Part shown: positions 26,464 through 34,230 of the stretch, piece after piece
Layout: every line of letters begins with the position of its first letter
How positions within the stretch are numbered: the stretch's first letter is position 1
Source: Methylobacterium sp. Leaf125
Lineage (GTDB): Bacteria > Pseudomonadota > Alphaproteobacteria > Rhizobiales > Beijerinckiaceae
Direction of reading: 5' to 3'
Assembly: GCF_001423085.1 (NCBI RefSeq)
Contig: NZ_LMNU01000045.1
Coordinates: 124,001-188,000 of the forward strand
DNA: 64,000 nucleotides
Translations under genes and position numbers: made by a program
Notes under the pieces: generated by a model
Told to the model about the DNA's origin: nothing
What the model saw: only the letters and a program-made list of their open reading frames with translations
The model's database searches: none

Positions 26464-26715
26464 GGCGTGGCTGTTCTGGTTGTTCGTCGGGAAACGGAGT
26501 GCGGTGTCCCTTTAGTAGTGTTCCAAGGCGCGCAGCGAAAGTGGGGACCCGACTGCGCCGGGCGGATGGCAGCCCGGAGGCGCCCGCATGGGGCCGGGCG
26601 CGGGTCGCTCAAGGTCACTGGTCAAGGTCACTGGACCGGTCCGGAGCCGCGGCCTAAAGCTGTCGGCACGGAGCCCCGAGGCTTCCGCCAGATCCCGATC
26701 GTCACCGAGACCCCC

Positions 26716-27681
26716 ATGCCGCCCATCGACATCCTGATGCTCAAGGCGATGCATCCCGACGTCATGGACGCCGTCGCCGCGCGCTTCACCCTGCACCGGC
26801 TCGACACCGTCCCCGATCCGCAAGCCTTCCTGGCCGAGACCGGCCCGCGCATCCGCGGCCTCGCCACGGGGGCGCAGGCGCCGGTGGACCGGGCCCTGCT
26901 GGCGCGCCTGCCCGGCCTCGAGATCGTCGCGAGCTTCGGCGTCGGCTACGACACCATCGACACGGCGGCGGCCGCCGCGCAGGGCGTGGTCGTCACCAAC
27001 ACGCCGGACGTCCTTACCGACGAGGTCGCCGACCTCGCCCTCGGCCTGCTGCTGGCCACCGTGCGCCAGATCCCCCAGGCCGACCGCCACCTGCGCGCCG
27101 GGCACTGGCCGCAGCGGACCTACCCGCTGACCCCGACCCTGCGCGGCCGCACCGTGGGCATCCTCGGCCTCGGGCGGATCGGGCGGGCCATCGCCCGGCG
27201 CCTGGACGGGTTCGGCGTCGCCATCGCGTATCACGGCCGCCGGCCCCAGGCCGACGTGCCCTACGCCTATCACCCCACCCTGCTCGGCCTCGCCGAGGCG
27301 TCCGACGTGCTCCTGGTGGTGGCCCCGGGCGGGCCGGAGACCCACGGGATCGTCGACGCCGCGGTGCTGGAGGCGCTGGGACCGCAGGGCCTCCTCGTCA
27401 ACGTCGCGCGCGGCAGCCTCATCGACGAAGCGGCGCTGATCCGGGCCCTCCAGGCCGGCACCATCCTGGGGGCCGGCCTCGACGTCTTCGCCCGGGAGCC
27501 GCACGTGCCGCCCGCGCTCGTGGCCATGGACCACGTGGTGCTCCTGCCGCATGTGGGCTCGGCCTCGGTCGAGACCCGCGCCGCCATGGGCCGGCTCGTG
27601 GTGGACAACCTCGTCGCCTGGTTCGACGGACGCGGCCCCCTCACCCCGGTGCCGGAGACGCCCTGGACGGCCCGGGCATGA
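26716..27681 (+). CDS. D-2-hydroxyacid dehydrogenase (glyoxylate/hydroxypyruvate reductase type)
   Basis: A 321-residue NAD(P)-dependent enzyme. It has GFGVGYDTIDT-like substrate-domain sequence (ASFGVGYDTID), the Rossmann motif GILGLGRIGRAIA, NVARGSLIDEAAL, and the catalytic histidine in LLPHVGSASVET. It likely reduces glyoxylate or hydroxypyruvate in the cytoplasm. The frame is open for hundreds of codons upstream, but the protein family begins at the ATG at 26716. Its stop overlaps the next gene's start (ATGA), so the two are coupled. Confidence 0.9.
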   Translation: MPPIDILMLKAMHPDVMDAVAARFTLHRLDTVPDPQAFLAETGPRIRGLATGAQAPVDRALLARLPGLEIVASFGVGYDTIDTAAAAAQGVVVTNTPDVLTDEVADLALGLLLATVRQIPQADRHLRAGHWPQRTYPLTPTLRGRTVGILGLGRIGRAIARRLDGFGVAIAYHGRRPQADVPYAYHPTLLGLAEASDVLLVVAPGGPETHGIVDAAVLEALGPQGLLVNVARGSLIDEAALIRALQAGTILGAGLDVFAREPHVPPALVAMDHVVLLPHVGSASVETRAAMGRLVVDNLVAWFDGRGPLTPVPETPWTARA

Positions 27682-28601
27682 TCCGCGCGCGCCACACCGC
27701 CGCCCTCGCCCTGGCGCTGGCGACATCGGCCCTCGCCCAGGAGGCCGCCGTCGCCCAGGACAGCGCCCCGGCGCAGGAGACCGCCCCCGCGCAGGAGAGC
27801 GCCCGGCCGCAGGAGGCGCCCGCGCCGGCGGCCGCCGCACCCGAGCAACCGTTCGTCGCGAGCCTGCCCCGCGACATCGCGGGGGTGCCGGGCACCTGGG
27901 ACCTGTCGCGGGACGGCAGCACCCGGCGCTGCGTGCTGACCCTGTCGGGCGCGAGCGGGCCCGCCGGGCGGCGGCTGTCCTTCCCGGCCGGGTGCCGCCG
28001 GGCCCTGCCGATCCTCAACCACATCGCCGGCTGGCTCTTCGCCGACGGCAACCTGCGCCTCGTCGACAAGGACGTCCGGCCGGTGCTGCAGTTCAGCACC
28101 CGGGTCGATGCCCGCAGCCTCGTGGCCGCCGCGGCCGACGAGCATTTCAGCCTGGTGCCGCTCCAGATCGTCGCGATGGTGCCGCCGACCGACGCGGTCC
28201 CCACCAGCCCCGGTGCCGGCTACGCCGGGGCCGGCGATGCCGGGGCCGGCAGCGCCGCCCCGGATGCGCGCAGCGCCGCGGCGCCCGCGGCCGTGCCCGC
28301 CGGCGAGGGCCCGGCCCCCGGTACCTACGCCCTCGACCGCTACCGTGAGCAGGATGTCTGCCGCATCGAGCTGACGCCGGGCACCGCGCCGGCGCCGGTG
28401 CGCATCCTCGACAATTGCCGCGACGGCGGCCTGACGGTGTTCGACCCCGTCTCCTGGCGCTTCGCCAACGGGCACCTGACCCTGAACGCCCGCCGCGGCC
28501 ACATGGTGAACCTGGTGGCCGCCGGGGACGGGCGCTGGCGCCGCGACCCGGAGGTCGGCACCACCTTCGTGCTGCGCCGGGTCGATCCCGCCGCCCCGTG
28601 A
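27678..28601 (+). CDS. Exported AprI/Inh-type protease-inhibitor family protein, two domains
   Basis: A 307-residue protein: a signal peptide (1-20), a low-complexity AQE/APA spacer to about residue 58, a first Inh-like domain (about 65-165; GTWDLSRDGSTRRCVLTLSG), a second Gly/Ala spacer, and a second domain (about 215-305; GTYALDRYREQDVCRIELTP). Each domain has a pair of cysteines fitting the family's disulfide. AprI/Inh proteins block secreted metalloproteases in the periplasm; tandem domains are less usual. It is coupled to the dehydrogenase gene by ATGA. Confidence 0.8.
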   Translation: MIRARHTAALALALATSALAQEAAVAQDSAPAQETAPAQESARPQEAPAPAAAAPEQPFVASLPRDIAGVPGTWDLSRDGSTRRCVLTLSGASGPAGRRLSFPAGCRRALPILNHIAGWLFADGNLRLVDKDVRPVLQFSTRVDARSLVAAAADEHFSLVPLQIVAMVPPTDAVPTSPGAGYAGAGDAGAGSAAPDARSAAAPAAVPAGEGPAPGTYALDRYREQDVCRIELTPGTAPAPVRILDNCRDGGLTVFDPVSWRFANGHLTLNARRGHMVNLVAAGDGRWRRDPEVGTTFVLRRVDPAAP

Positions 28602-28671
28602 GCCCTGTGCCGTAGACCCTGCCCCTGAACCCAGTTCCTGTCCCCTGTTCCTCGCCTGCCGATCGCCCCCG

Positions 28672-29529
28672 ATGCCGCTGACCGTCGCCGCCCTGTACCA
28701 GTTCGTCGCCCTGCCGGACGTCGCCGCCCTGCAGGCCCCCCTCGAGGCCCTGTGCGCGGAGCTCGGCCTCACCGGCACCCTGCTGCTGGCGCCGGAGGGC
28801 GTGAACGGCACGGTGGCGGGCCCGGCCCCGGCGATCGAAGCCTTCCTGGTGGCGCTGCGCACCGGCCCGCTCTTCGGCGGCCGGCTCGCCGAGCTCGACT
28901 GCAAGTGCTCGCAGGCCGAGGCGCCGCCGTTCCGCCAGCTCAAGGTCCGGGTGAAGCGCGAGATCGTCACCTTCGACGACGGCGCCACCGATGCGGCCAC
29001 CGGCGCCGGCACGCCCGTGGCGCCGGAGGCCTGGAACGCGCTGCTGGAGACGCCGGGCCTCCTGCTGATCGACACCCGCAACGCCTTCGAGGTGGCGCTC
29101 GGCAGCTTTCCCGGCGCGGTCGATCCGGGGATCACCCGGTTCAGCGACTTCCGCGCCTACGTCGACGGCCTCGACCCGGCGGCGCATCCCCGCGTGGCCA
29201 TGTTCTGCACCGGCGGCATCCGCTGCGAGAAGGCGGGCGCCTACATGCGCGCCAAGGGCTTCGCCGACGTGCGCCACCTCGCAGGCGGCATCCTGCGCTA
29301 CCTGGAGACGGTGCCGGACTCCGAGAACCGCTGGACGGGCGACTGCTTCGTCTTCGACGGCCGCATCGCCCTCGGCCCGGCCCTGGTCGAGCGGCCCGAC
29401 CACGCGCCCGAAACCCTGATGTCCGAATCCTCGATCTCCAAGACCCCCATCTCCAAGACTCCGGTCTCCAAGCCCCCGATCTCCAAGCTCAAGATCCCCG
29501 AGACTCCGATTTCCGAGACGCCGCGATGA
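28672..29529 (+). CDS. trhO: tRNA uridine(34) hydroxylase (rhodanese-like, YceA/TrhO)
   Basis: A 285-residue protein. It has an N-terminal acylphosphatase-like domain (LAPEGVNGTVAG) and a rhodanese domain with LLIDTRNAFEVALG and the active loop MFCTGGIRCEK (catalytic Cys). TrhO makes 5-hydroxyuridine in tRNA. The C-terminus is unusual: a tail of six pentapeptides of the form P-I-S-K-T, encoded by a 15-bp tandem repeat, is absent from typical family members. The stop overlaps slyX (ATGA). Confidence 0.93.
   Translation: MPLTVAALYQFVALPDVAALQAPLEALCAELGLTGTLLLAPEGVNGTVAGPAPAIEAFLVALRTGPLFGGRLAELDCKCSQAEAPPFRQLKVRVKREIVTFDDGATDAATGAGTPVAPEAWNALLETPGLLLIDTRNAFEVALGSFPGAVDPGITRFSDFRAYVDGLDPAAHPRVAMFCTGGIRCEKAGAYMRAKGFADVRHLAGGILRYLETVPDSENRWTGDCFVFDGRIALGPALVERPDHAPETLMSESSISKTPISKTPVSKPPISKLKIPETPISETPR
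29431..29520. repeat. 15-bp in-frame tandem repeat in the trhO C-terminus
   Basis: Six 15-bp units related to TCGATCTCCAAGACC encode consecutive pentapeptides SISKT, PISKT, PVSKP, PISKL, KIPET and PISET. The unit length is a multiple of three, so growth or shrinkage keeps the reading frame. Confidence 0.85.
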
Positions 29530-29735
29530 CCGATCTCTCCGCCCGCATCGACGCCCTGGAGATGCGCCTGACTGAGCAGGACGTGGTGATCGACGACCTC
29601 AACACCACGATCACGGCCCAGTGGCGCCAGATCGACGCCCTCACCCGGCAGATGGCCAAGCTGGTGGAAGAGGTCGAGGCCGCCGCCAACCGGCCGGGCT
29701 CGGGGGCCCCGGAGCCGCCGCCGCCGCATTATTGA
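29526..29735 (+). CDS. slyX: SlyX family protein
   Basis: A 69-residue coiled-coil protein of SlyX type (RIDALEMRLTEQDVVIDDLN, then a Pro-rich end GAPEPPPPHY, which is typical). Function is unknown. It is translationally coupled to trhO through a 4-base overlap. Confidence 0.9.
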   Translation: MTDLSARIDALEMRLTEQDVVIDDLNTTITAQWRQIDALTRQMAKLVEEVEAAANRPGSGAPEPPPPHY

Positions 29736-29774
29736 GGGGTGATCGTCCGCGCCGGCGCGCCGGCGGCAGCGACA

Positions 29775-29801
29775 ACCCTCCCCGCTCTGCGGGGGGAGGG
29801 T
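29775..29801. terminator. Hairpin between convergent slyX and gabD
   Basis: ACCCTCCCCGC pairs with GCGGGGGGAGGGT around a short TCT loop, with a small bulge. It sits between two converging genes and probably works in both directions. There is no long T-run. Confidence 0.55.
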
Positions 29802-29830
29802 CGAACCGCGATCCCGGACCCGTACGCCCC

Positions 29831-31273
29831 CTACCCCCCGACGCGCGCCTGGCTGACGAACTTCGTGGTCAGGTAGGCCTCCAGGGCCTCCGAGCCGCCC
29901 TCGCTGCCGTAGCCGGAATCCTTGACGCCGCCGAAGGGCGTCTCCGGGAAAGCGAGGCCGTGATGGTTGATGCCGACCATGCCGCTCTGGACCCGGGCCG
30001 CGATCTCGACGGCGCGGGAGGCCGAGCGGGTATAGGCGTAGGCGGCCAAGCCATAGGGGAGCCGGTTGGCCTCCGCATAGGCGTCCGCGTCGTCGGAGAA
30101 GCGCTGGATCAGCGCCACCGGGCCGAAGGGCTCCTCGTTCATGATCCGGGCGGTCAACGGCACGTCGCAGAGCACGGTCGGCTCGAAGAAGTTGCCGCGG
30201 TTGCCGATGCGCTTGCCGCCGGTGCGGAGCGCGGCGCCCTGCGCCACTGCGTCGGCGCAGAGGGTCTCCATCGCCTCCAGGCGCCGGGCATGGATGAGCG
30301 GTCCCATGGTGGTCTCGGGGTCGAGCCCGTCGCCGACCCGGCGGCCCTCCGCGAAGGCCACGAAGCCATCGCGAAAGCGGTCGTAGACGGCCTCGTGCAC
30401 CAGCATCCGGGTCGGGGCGACGCAGACCTGGCCGGCATTGCGGAACTTGTTGGCGCCGAGCACCGCCACGGCGGTGTCGACGTCGGCATCCTCGAATACG
30501 ATCGCGGGCGCATGGCCGCCGAGCTCCATCGTCGCCCGCTTCATGTGCCGGCCCGCCAGCGCGGCGAGTTCCTTGCCCACCGGGGTCGAGCCCGTGAACG
30601 ACATCTTGGCGATCACCGGGTGCGGGATGAGGTAGCCCGAGATCGCGGCCGGGTCGCCGTACACCAGGGAGAGCACGTCGCCCGGGACGCCGGCATCGAG
30701 GAAGGCCCGGATCATGGCCGCGCAGCTCGCCGGGGTGTCCTCGGGTCCTTTCAGGATCACCGAGCAGCCGGCGCAGAGGGCGGCCGCCACCTTGCGCACC
30801 GCCTGGTTGATCGGGAAGTTCCAGGGCGTGAACGCCGCCACGGGGCCGACCGGCTCGCGCAGCACCATCTGCACGACGCCGTCGGCGCGGGCCGGGATGA
30901 TCCGGCCGTAGGCGCGGCGCCCCTCTTCCGCGAACCAGTCGGTGACGTCGGCCCCCGCCAGGATCTCCACCCGGGCCTCGGCGAGGGGCTTGCCCTGCTC
31001 GAGGGTCATGAGGCGGGCGATGTCCTCCACCCGCGCGCGCAGGAGGTCGGCGGCCCGGCGCAGCACCTTGGCGCGCTCGTAGGCCGAGACCTTGCGCCAG
31101 GCGGCAAAGCCCCGCTCGGCCGCCGCCAGCGCCCGGTCGAGGTCGTCGCGCGTCGCCACCGCCAGGGTGCCGAGGGTTTCGCCGGTGGCCGGGTTCAGCA
31201 CCGGCAGAGTCTCCGAGCCGGACCCGTCGGTCCAGGCCCCGGCGATGTGCAGCGTCACGTTCGGATACGTCAT
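29831..31273 (-). CDS. gabD: NAD(P)-dependent succinate-semialdehyde dehydrogenase
   Basis: A 480-residue aldehyde dehydrogenase. It has FTPWNFPINQAVRKVAAALC, the cofactor loop FTGSTPVGKELA, the catalytic Glu in MELGGHAP and the catalytic Cys in NAGQVCVAPTR. The whole is closest in pattern to GabD-type succinate-semialdehyde dehydrogenases, but aldehyde specificity is hard to read from sequence. The ATG at 31273 begins the family N-terminus (MTYPNVTLHIAG); the frame is open to 31429. Confidence 0.88.
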   Translation of the reverse strand: MTYPNVTLHIAGAWTDGSGSETLPVLNPATGETLGTLAVATRDDLDRALAAAERGFAAWRKVSAYERAKVLRRAADLLRARVEDIARLMTLEQGKPLAEARVEILAGADVTDWFAEEGRRAYGRIIPARADGVVQMVLREPVGPVAAFTPWNFPINQAVRKVAAALCAGCSVILKGPEDTPASCAAMIRAFLDAGVPGDVLSLVYGDPAAISGYLIPHPVIAKMSFTGSTPVGKELAALAGRHMKRATMELGGHAPAIVFEDADVDTAVAVLGANKFRNAGQVCVAPTRMLVHEAVYDRFRDGFVAFAEGRRVGDGLDPETTMGPLIHARRLEAMETLCADAVAQGAALRTGGKRIGNRGNFFEPTVLCDVPLTARIMNEEPFGPVALIQRFSDDADAYAEANRLPYGLAAYAYTRSASRAVEIAARVQSGMVGINHHGLAFPETPFGGVKDSGYGSEGGSEALEAYLTTKFVSQARVGG

Positions 31274-31562
31274 CGGCGGCTCCCGCATGGCCATGATGCC
31301 GGGTTGTCCGCCCTTCAGGCGCGGGCCGCAACCCACGTCGGGGGATGGCTGGGTCGACGGCCGCGTGCCGCCATCACGCCGAGCCGACCGGACCTCCCGT
31401 CTCCCGGGCGATCCGATCGCGGATGCCACCCAGCCGTCATCCCGGGGCGCCGCAGGCGTTTCCGGACCCGGAGGGGCGCGCCGGCGGCGTGCGATCCCGA
31501 GCCGCCGACGGTTTCAGGGCCGCCGCTCTCACGGCGGCCGCCGTGACCGCGCGCGGCTCGCG

Positions 31563-32354
31563 TCAGGCGGCGATGCGCTCGGCCACCGCTTCGGGGCCGG
31601 TGAGGGTCACCGGGCCGCCGCGGCGGGCCTGGAGCGTGCCGCCCTTGGGGACGACCTTCCAGCCGTCGCGACAGCCGTCGATCGGCTCGGAGACGACGAC
31701 GAGGCCGGTCTCGGTCTGGCGGTAGTAGAGGCTCGGGGGCGAGCCGTCGCAGGCCCAGCGATAGGCCGTCAGGGTCTCGCCGTCCGTGACCACGGCGGTG
31801 AAGCGCAGGGGCTCGGTGGCCTCGGCCGCCCGCATCAGCTCGCGCACGGTGGCCAGCGTCCGGGCCATGGCGCCGATCGGGTCCTCGGCGAGGCCGTTGG
31901 CCAGGGCGAGGAGGAAGATCGCCTCGGAATCCGTGGTGCCGCGCCGGTCGTCGTAGAGCGCGTCGGGGATCAGCGCCTCGATCCGGCGCTTGATGCGGTG
32001 ATAGCCGCCGATCTGGCCGTTGTGCATGAACAGGTGGCGGCCATGGGCGAAGGGGTGGCAGTTCGCCCGGGTGGTGGCGGTGCCGGTGGAGGCCCGCACA
32101 TGGGCGAAGAACATCCGCGCCCGCACCTGCTGGCACAGGTTGACCAGGTTCTCGTCCGACCAGGCCGGGCAGACGTCGCGGTACAGGCCCGGATCGACCC
32201 GCTCCCCGTACCAGCCGATGCCGAAGCCGTCGCCGTTGGTTTCCGTCTTCGCCTCGGCCGCATGGAGCGACTGGTGGACCAGCGAGTGCGTCGGTGCGCA
32301 GACGAGGTCGGTCAGGAAGACCGGCTCACCGGAATAGGCGAGAAAGCGGCACAT
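31563..32354 (-). CDS. Class II glutamine amidotransferase domain protein (YafJ-like)
   Basis: A 263-residue protein starting MCRFLAYSG: Cys2 becomes the N-terminal nucleophile after Met removal. It also has NGDGFGIGWYG and FMHNGQIGGY, the Ntn-hydrolase glutaminase motifs. Such stand-alone domains release ammonia from glutamine or cleave gamma-glutamyl amides; the substrate is unknown. A start three codons earlier would bury the nucleophile, so 32354 is chosen. Confidence 0.88.
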   Translation of the reverse strand: MCRFLAYSGEPVFLTDLVCAPTHSLVHQSLHAAEAKTETNGDGFGIGWYGERVDPGLYRDVCPAWSDENLVNLCQQVRARMFFAHVRASTGTATTRANCHPFAHGRHLFMHNGQIGGYHRIKRRIEALIPDALYDDRRGTTDSEAIFLLALANGLAEDPIGAMARTLATVRELMRAAEATEPLRFTAVVTDGETLTAYRWACDGSPPSLYYRQTETGLVVVSEPIDGCRDGWKVVPKGGTLQARRGGPVTLTGPEAVAERIAA

Positions 32355-32825
32355 GACGGACAAACACCCCCTGATCTCAACGACGCGACCGACCCGGTCG
32401 CCGCGCTAGGGCGGCGTCCGTCTCGTGCAACCTCTTCGATCCCCACGCCCCCGACGTTCAGCCTAACGTGGTGAACGCATGGTTAACATCCACCGCGGTC
32501 CCGGCCTCGCGCCGAGCCAGCCATGCAAGAGGCGCACCGTCGCGGACCCGGGCGAGTCCGGCGGGCGGCGGCCTGCGGGGCATTCATCATGCGAGCCCGG
32601 CGGGAATGCGGCGCCGGAACCGATCATCGATGCGGGAACCGCATAGCCGGAACAACGATTCGAACTCTTGCCCCCTGTACCGTGGCGGCGCAGCATCACT
32701 TCGAGAGAATCAGTACCCCGAAAGGATCAGGCCGGGCCGGACACGGCTGGCCTGTGCCCGCGTATCGCGTCCCGCCCGTCCATTCCCCGCGTTCGCCACG
32801 CCCGATGCCCGATTGAGGAGACTTC
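32355..32825. other. Divergent intergenic region, no gene seen
   Basis: The region separates the amidotransferase gene (reverse) from the response regulator (forward). Short frames here lack protein character. The A+T-richer stretch 32640-32720 may hold the promoter of the response regulator gene. Confidence 0.4.
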
Positions 32826-33218
32826 ATGGATCGCTCACACGCCCCCTGCCCGATCGCCCTCGTGGTCGAGGACGATGCCGATGTCCGCAACCTCGCGACC
32901 GCCGTCCTGGAGGAAAGCGACCTCGACGTCATCGCCTGCGACACGGCCGAGGCCGCGATCTCGGTGCTGGAGCGCTCCGGCGGCAACGTCGCCCTGCTCT
33001 TCGCCGACGTCCGGCTGGGCGCCGGCATGGACGGGATCGCCCTGGCGAGCGCCGTCGAGCGGCGCTGGCCGGACGTCCGCGTCGTCCTCACCTCCGGCGG
33101 CGACGCCCGCGGCGGCGAGGCCCTGCCGGCCCAGGCGGTCTACATGCAGAAGCCCTGGCGCGCCCTCGACGTGCTGGTCCAGGCCGAGCACGCGACGGTG
33201 GCGGCCCGGGCCGCCTGA
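32826..33218 (+). CDS. Stand-alone response-regulator receiver protein
   Basis: A 130-residue receiver domain: the acidic pocket EDD (15-17), the phosphate acceptor D61 in FADVRLG, the switch Ser/Thr in LTSGG and K109 in MQKPW. No output domain. It would carry a phosphoryl signal between proteins. The ATG follows GAGGAGACTTC. No kinase gene adjoins. A strong terminator follows. Confidence 0.9.
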   Translation: MDRSHAPCPIALVVEDDADVRNLATAVLEESDLDVIACDTAEAAISVLERSGGNVALLFADVRLGAGMDGIALASAVERRWPDVRVVLTSGGDARGGEALPAQAVYMQKPWRALDVLVQAEHATVAARAA

Positions 33219-33240
33219 CGGGTCTCGCCAGCTCAACGCG

Positions 33241-33274
33241 AAACAGCCCGGCCGCTGAGCGACCGGGCTGTTTT
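33241..33274. terminator. Bidirectional intrinsic terminator
   Basis: AAACAGCCCGG pairs with CCGGGCTGTTT around an 11-base loop, followed by TTTT on the forward strand, with an A-run (T-run on the other strand) on the left. It lies between the response regulator and the converging rpsU. Confidence 0.85.
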
Positions 33275-33359
33275 CGTAGGCGATGACGGGCGACGGGCGC
33301 GATTTCGCGCTGCCGTCGTCCGCCGGGAGTCCGCGCGCGAAAATTCCGCGCGGCTGGAG

Positions 33360-33674
33360 TCAGGCGTTGCCGGCGGGCGGCAGCACGGTCGGAGCGGTCG
33401 GGGCGAACGGCGAACCGCCCGGACGACGCGGCGCACCGGCACCGAAACGGGGCTTCGGCTTCGGCGCGGCGATCAGGCCCTCGCGGATCGCGGTCTTGCG
33501 GGCCTGCTTGCGGGCGCGGCGCACGGCCTCGGCCTTCTCACGAGCCTTGCGGACGGAAGGCTTCTCGTAGGCCTTGCGCTGCTTCATCTCGCGGAAGATG
33601 CCCTCGCGCTGCATCTTCTTCTTCAGGACGCGGAGGGCTTGGTCGACGTTGTTGTCGCGAACGAGTACCTGCAA
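33360..33674 (-). CDS. rpsU: Ribosomal protein bS21, TTG start
   Basis: A 104-residue protein whose core (QVLVRDNNVDQALRVLKKKM, QREGIFREMKQRKAYEKPS) is standard bS21, followed by the long basic and Pro-rich tail usual in alphaproteobacteria. The family starts at the residue before QVLV; the only start codon there is TTG at 33674, with AGAGGA 9 bases upstream. An upstream ATG in frame at 33779 would add 35 non-conserved residues. bS21 binds the 30S platform and helps start translation. Confidence 0.9.
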   Translation of the reverse strand: MQVLVRDNNVDQALRVLKKKMQREGIFREMKQRKAYEKPSVRKAREKAEAVRRARKQARKTAIREGLIAAPKPKPRFGAGAPRRPGGSPFAPTAPTVLPPAGNA

Positions 33675-34230
33675 CGGTTTCAATCCTCTGAAACGATGTT
33701 TGTTGGGCGGCGCCGACCCTGAGACCCTCCCGGAGCCCCGCGACGCGAACTGCAAAACGTCCCGGACCCAGGATTTCACCCGGGCGGGACGTCCGTCAGA
33801 CGGCCTCGAATCGGCGCAGAAACTGCACTTGGGGCAGGCTCATACACCAACCGCCCGCGAGTTCCAACACGCCTTGCCGCGGCCGGGGCGCATTATCGCG
33901 GCGGCGGCGGGACAAACCGCGCGCCTTGTCGCCCCAGAGACGCACGCAGCACCGGGCGCGCCTGCCCCAAGGATTCCGAAGTGGTCGCCGGCGTCCGGTG
34001 CGGCAATGATGGGCGCTCCATAAGATGACGCGCGCCTTCCCGAGGTTTCGCGCGGAGAACCTGCTTCGTGCGGGGCGCGAATGGTTGCCCAATCGTCGGC
34101 CGGATTGCGCGGATTTTCCGATCTTTAATGTTTGTGTCGCAGTTTCTCTGCGCAGCAGGCAGGATCATCCGGTGCGACGATCGAATGCTGCGACCTGAAC
34201 CCGTCCGGGGTTCTGATTCTGGGGCGTTCG
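33675..34230. other. Intergenic between divergent rpsU and the chemoreceptor gene
   Basis: No supported gene. The part near rpsU is probably its leader and promoter. The stretch 34100-34150 is A+T-richer (ATCTTTAATGTTTGTGTCG) and may be the chemoreceptor promoter. Nothing else is recognised. Confidence 0.4.

Noticed and set aside
24514..27681. An apparent 1055-residue forward protein across the tRNA and leuC
   Set aside because: It would cross an opposite-strand tRNA and leuC. Only the part from 26716 matches a known enzyme.
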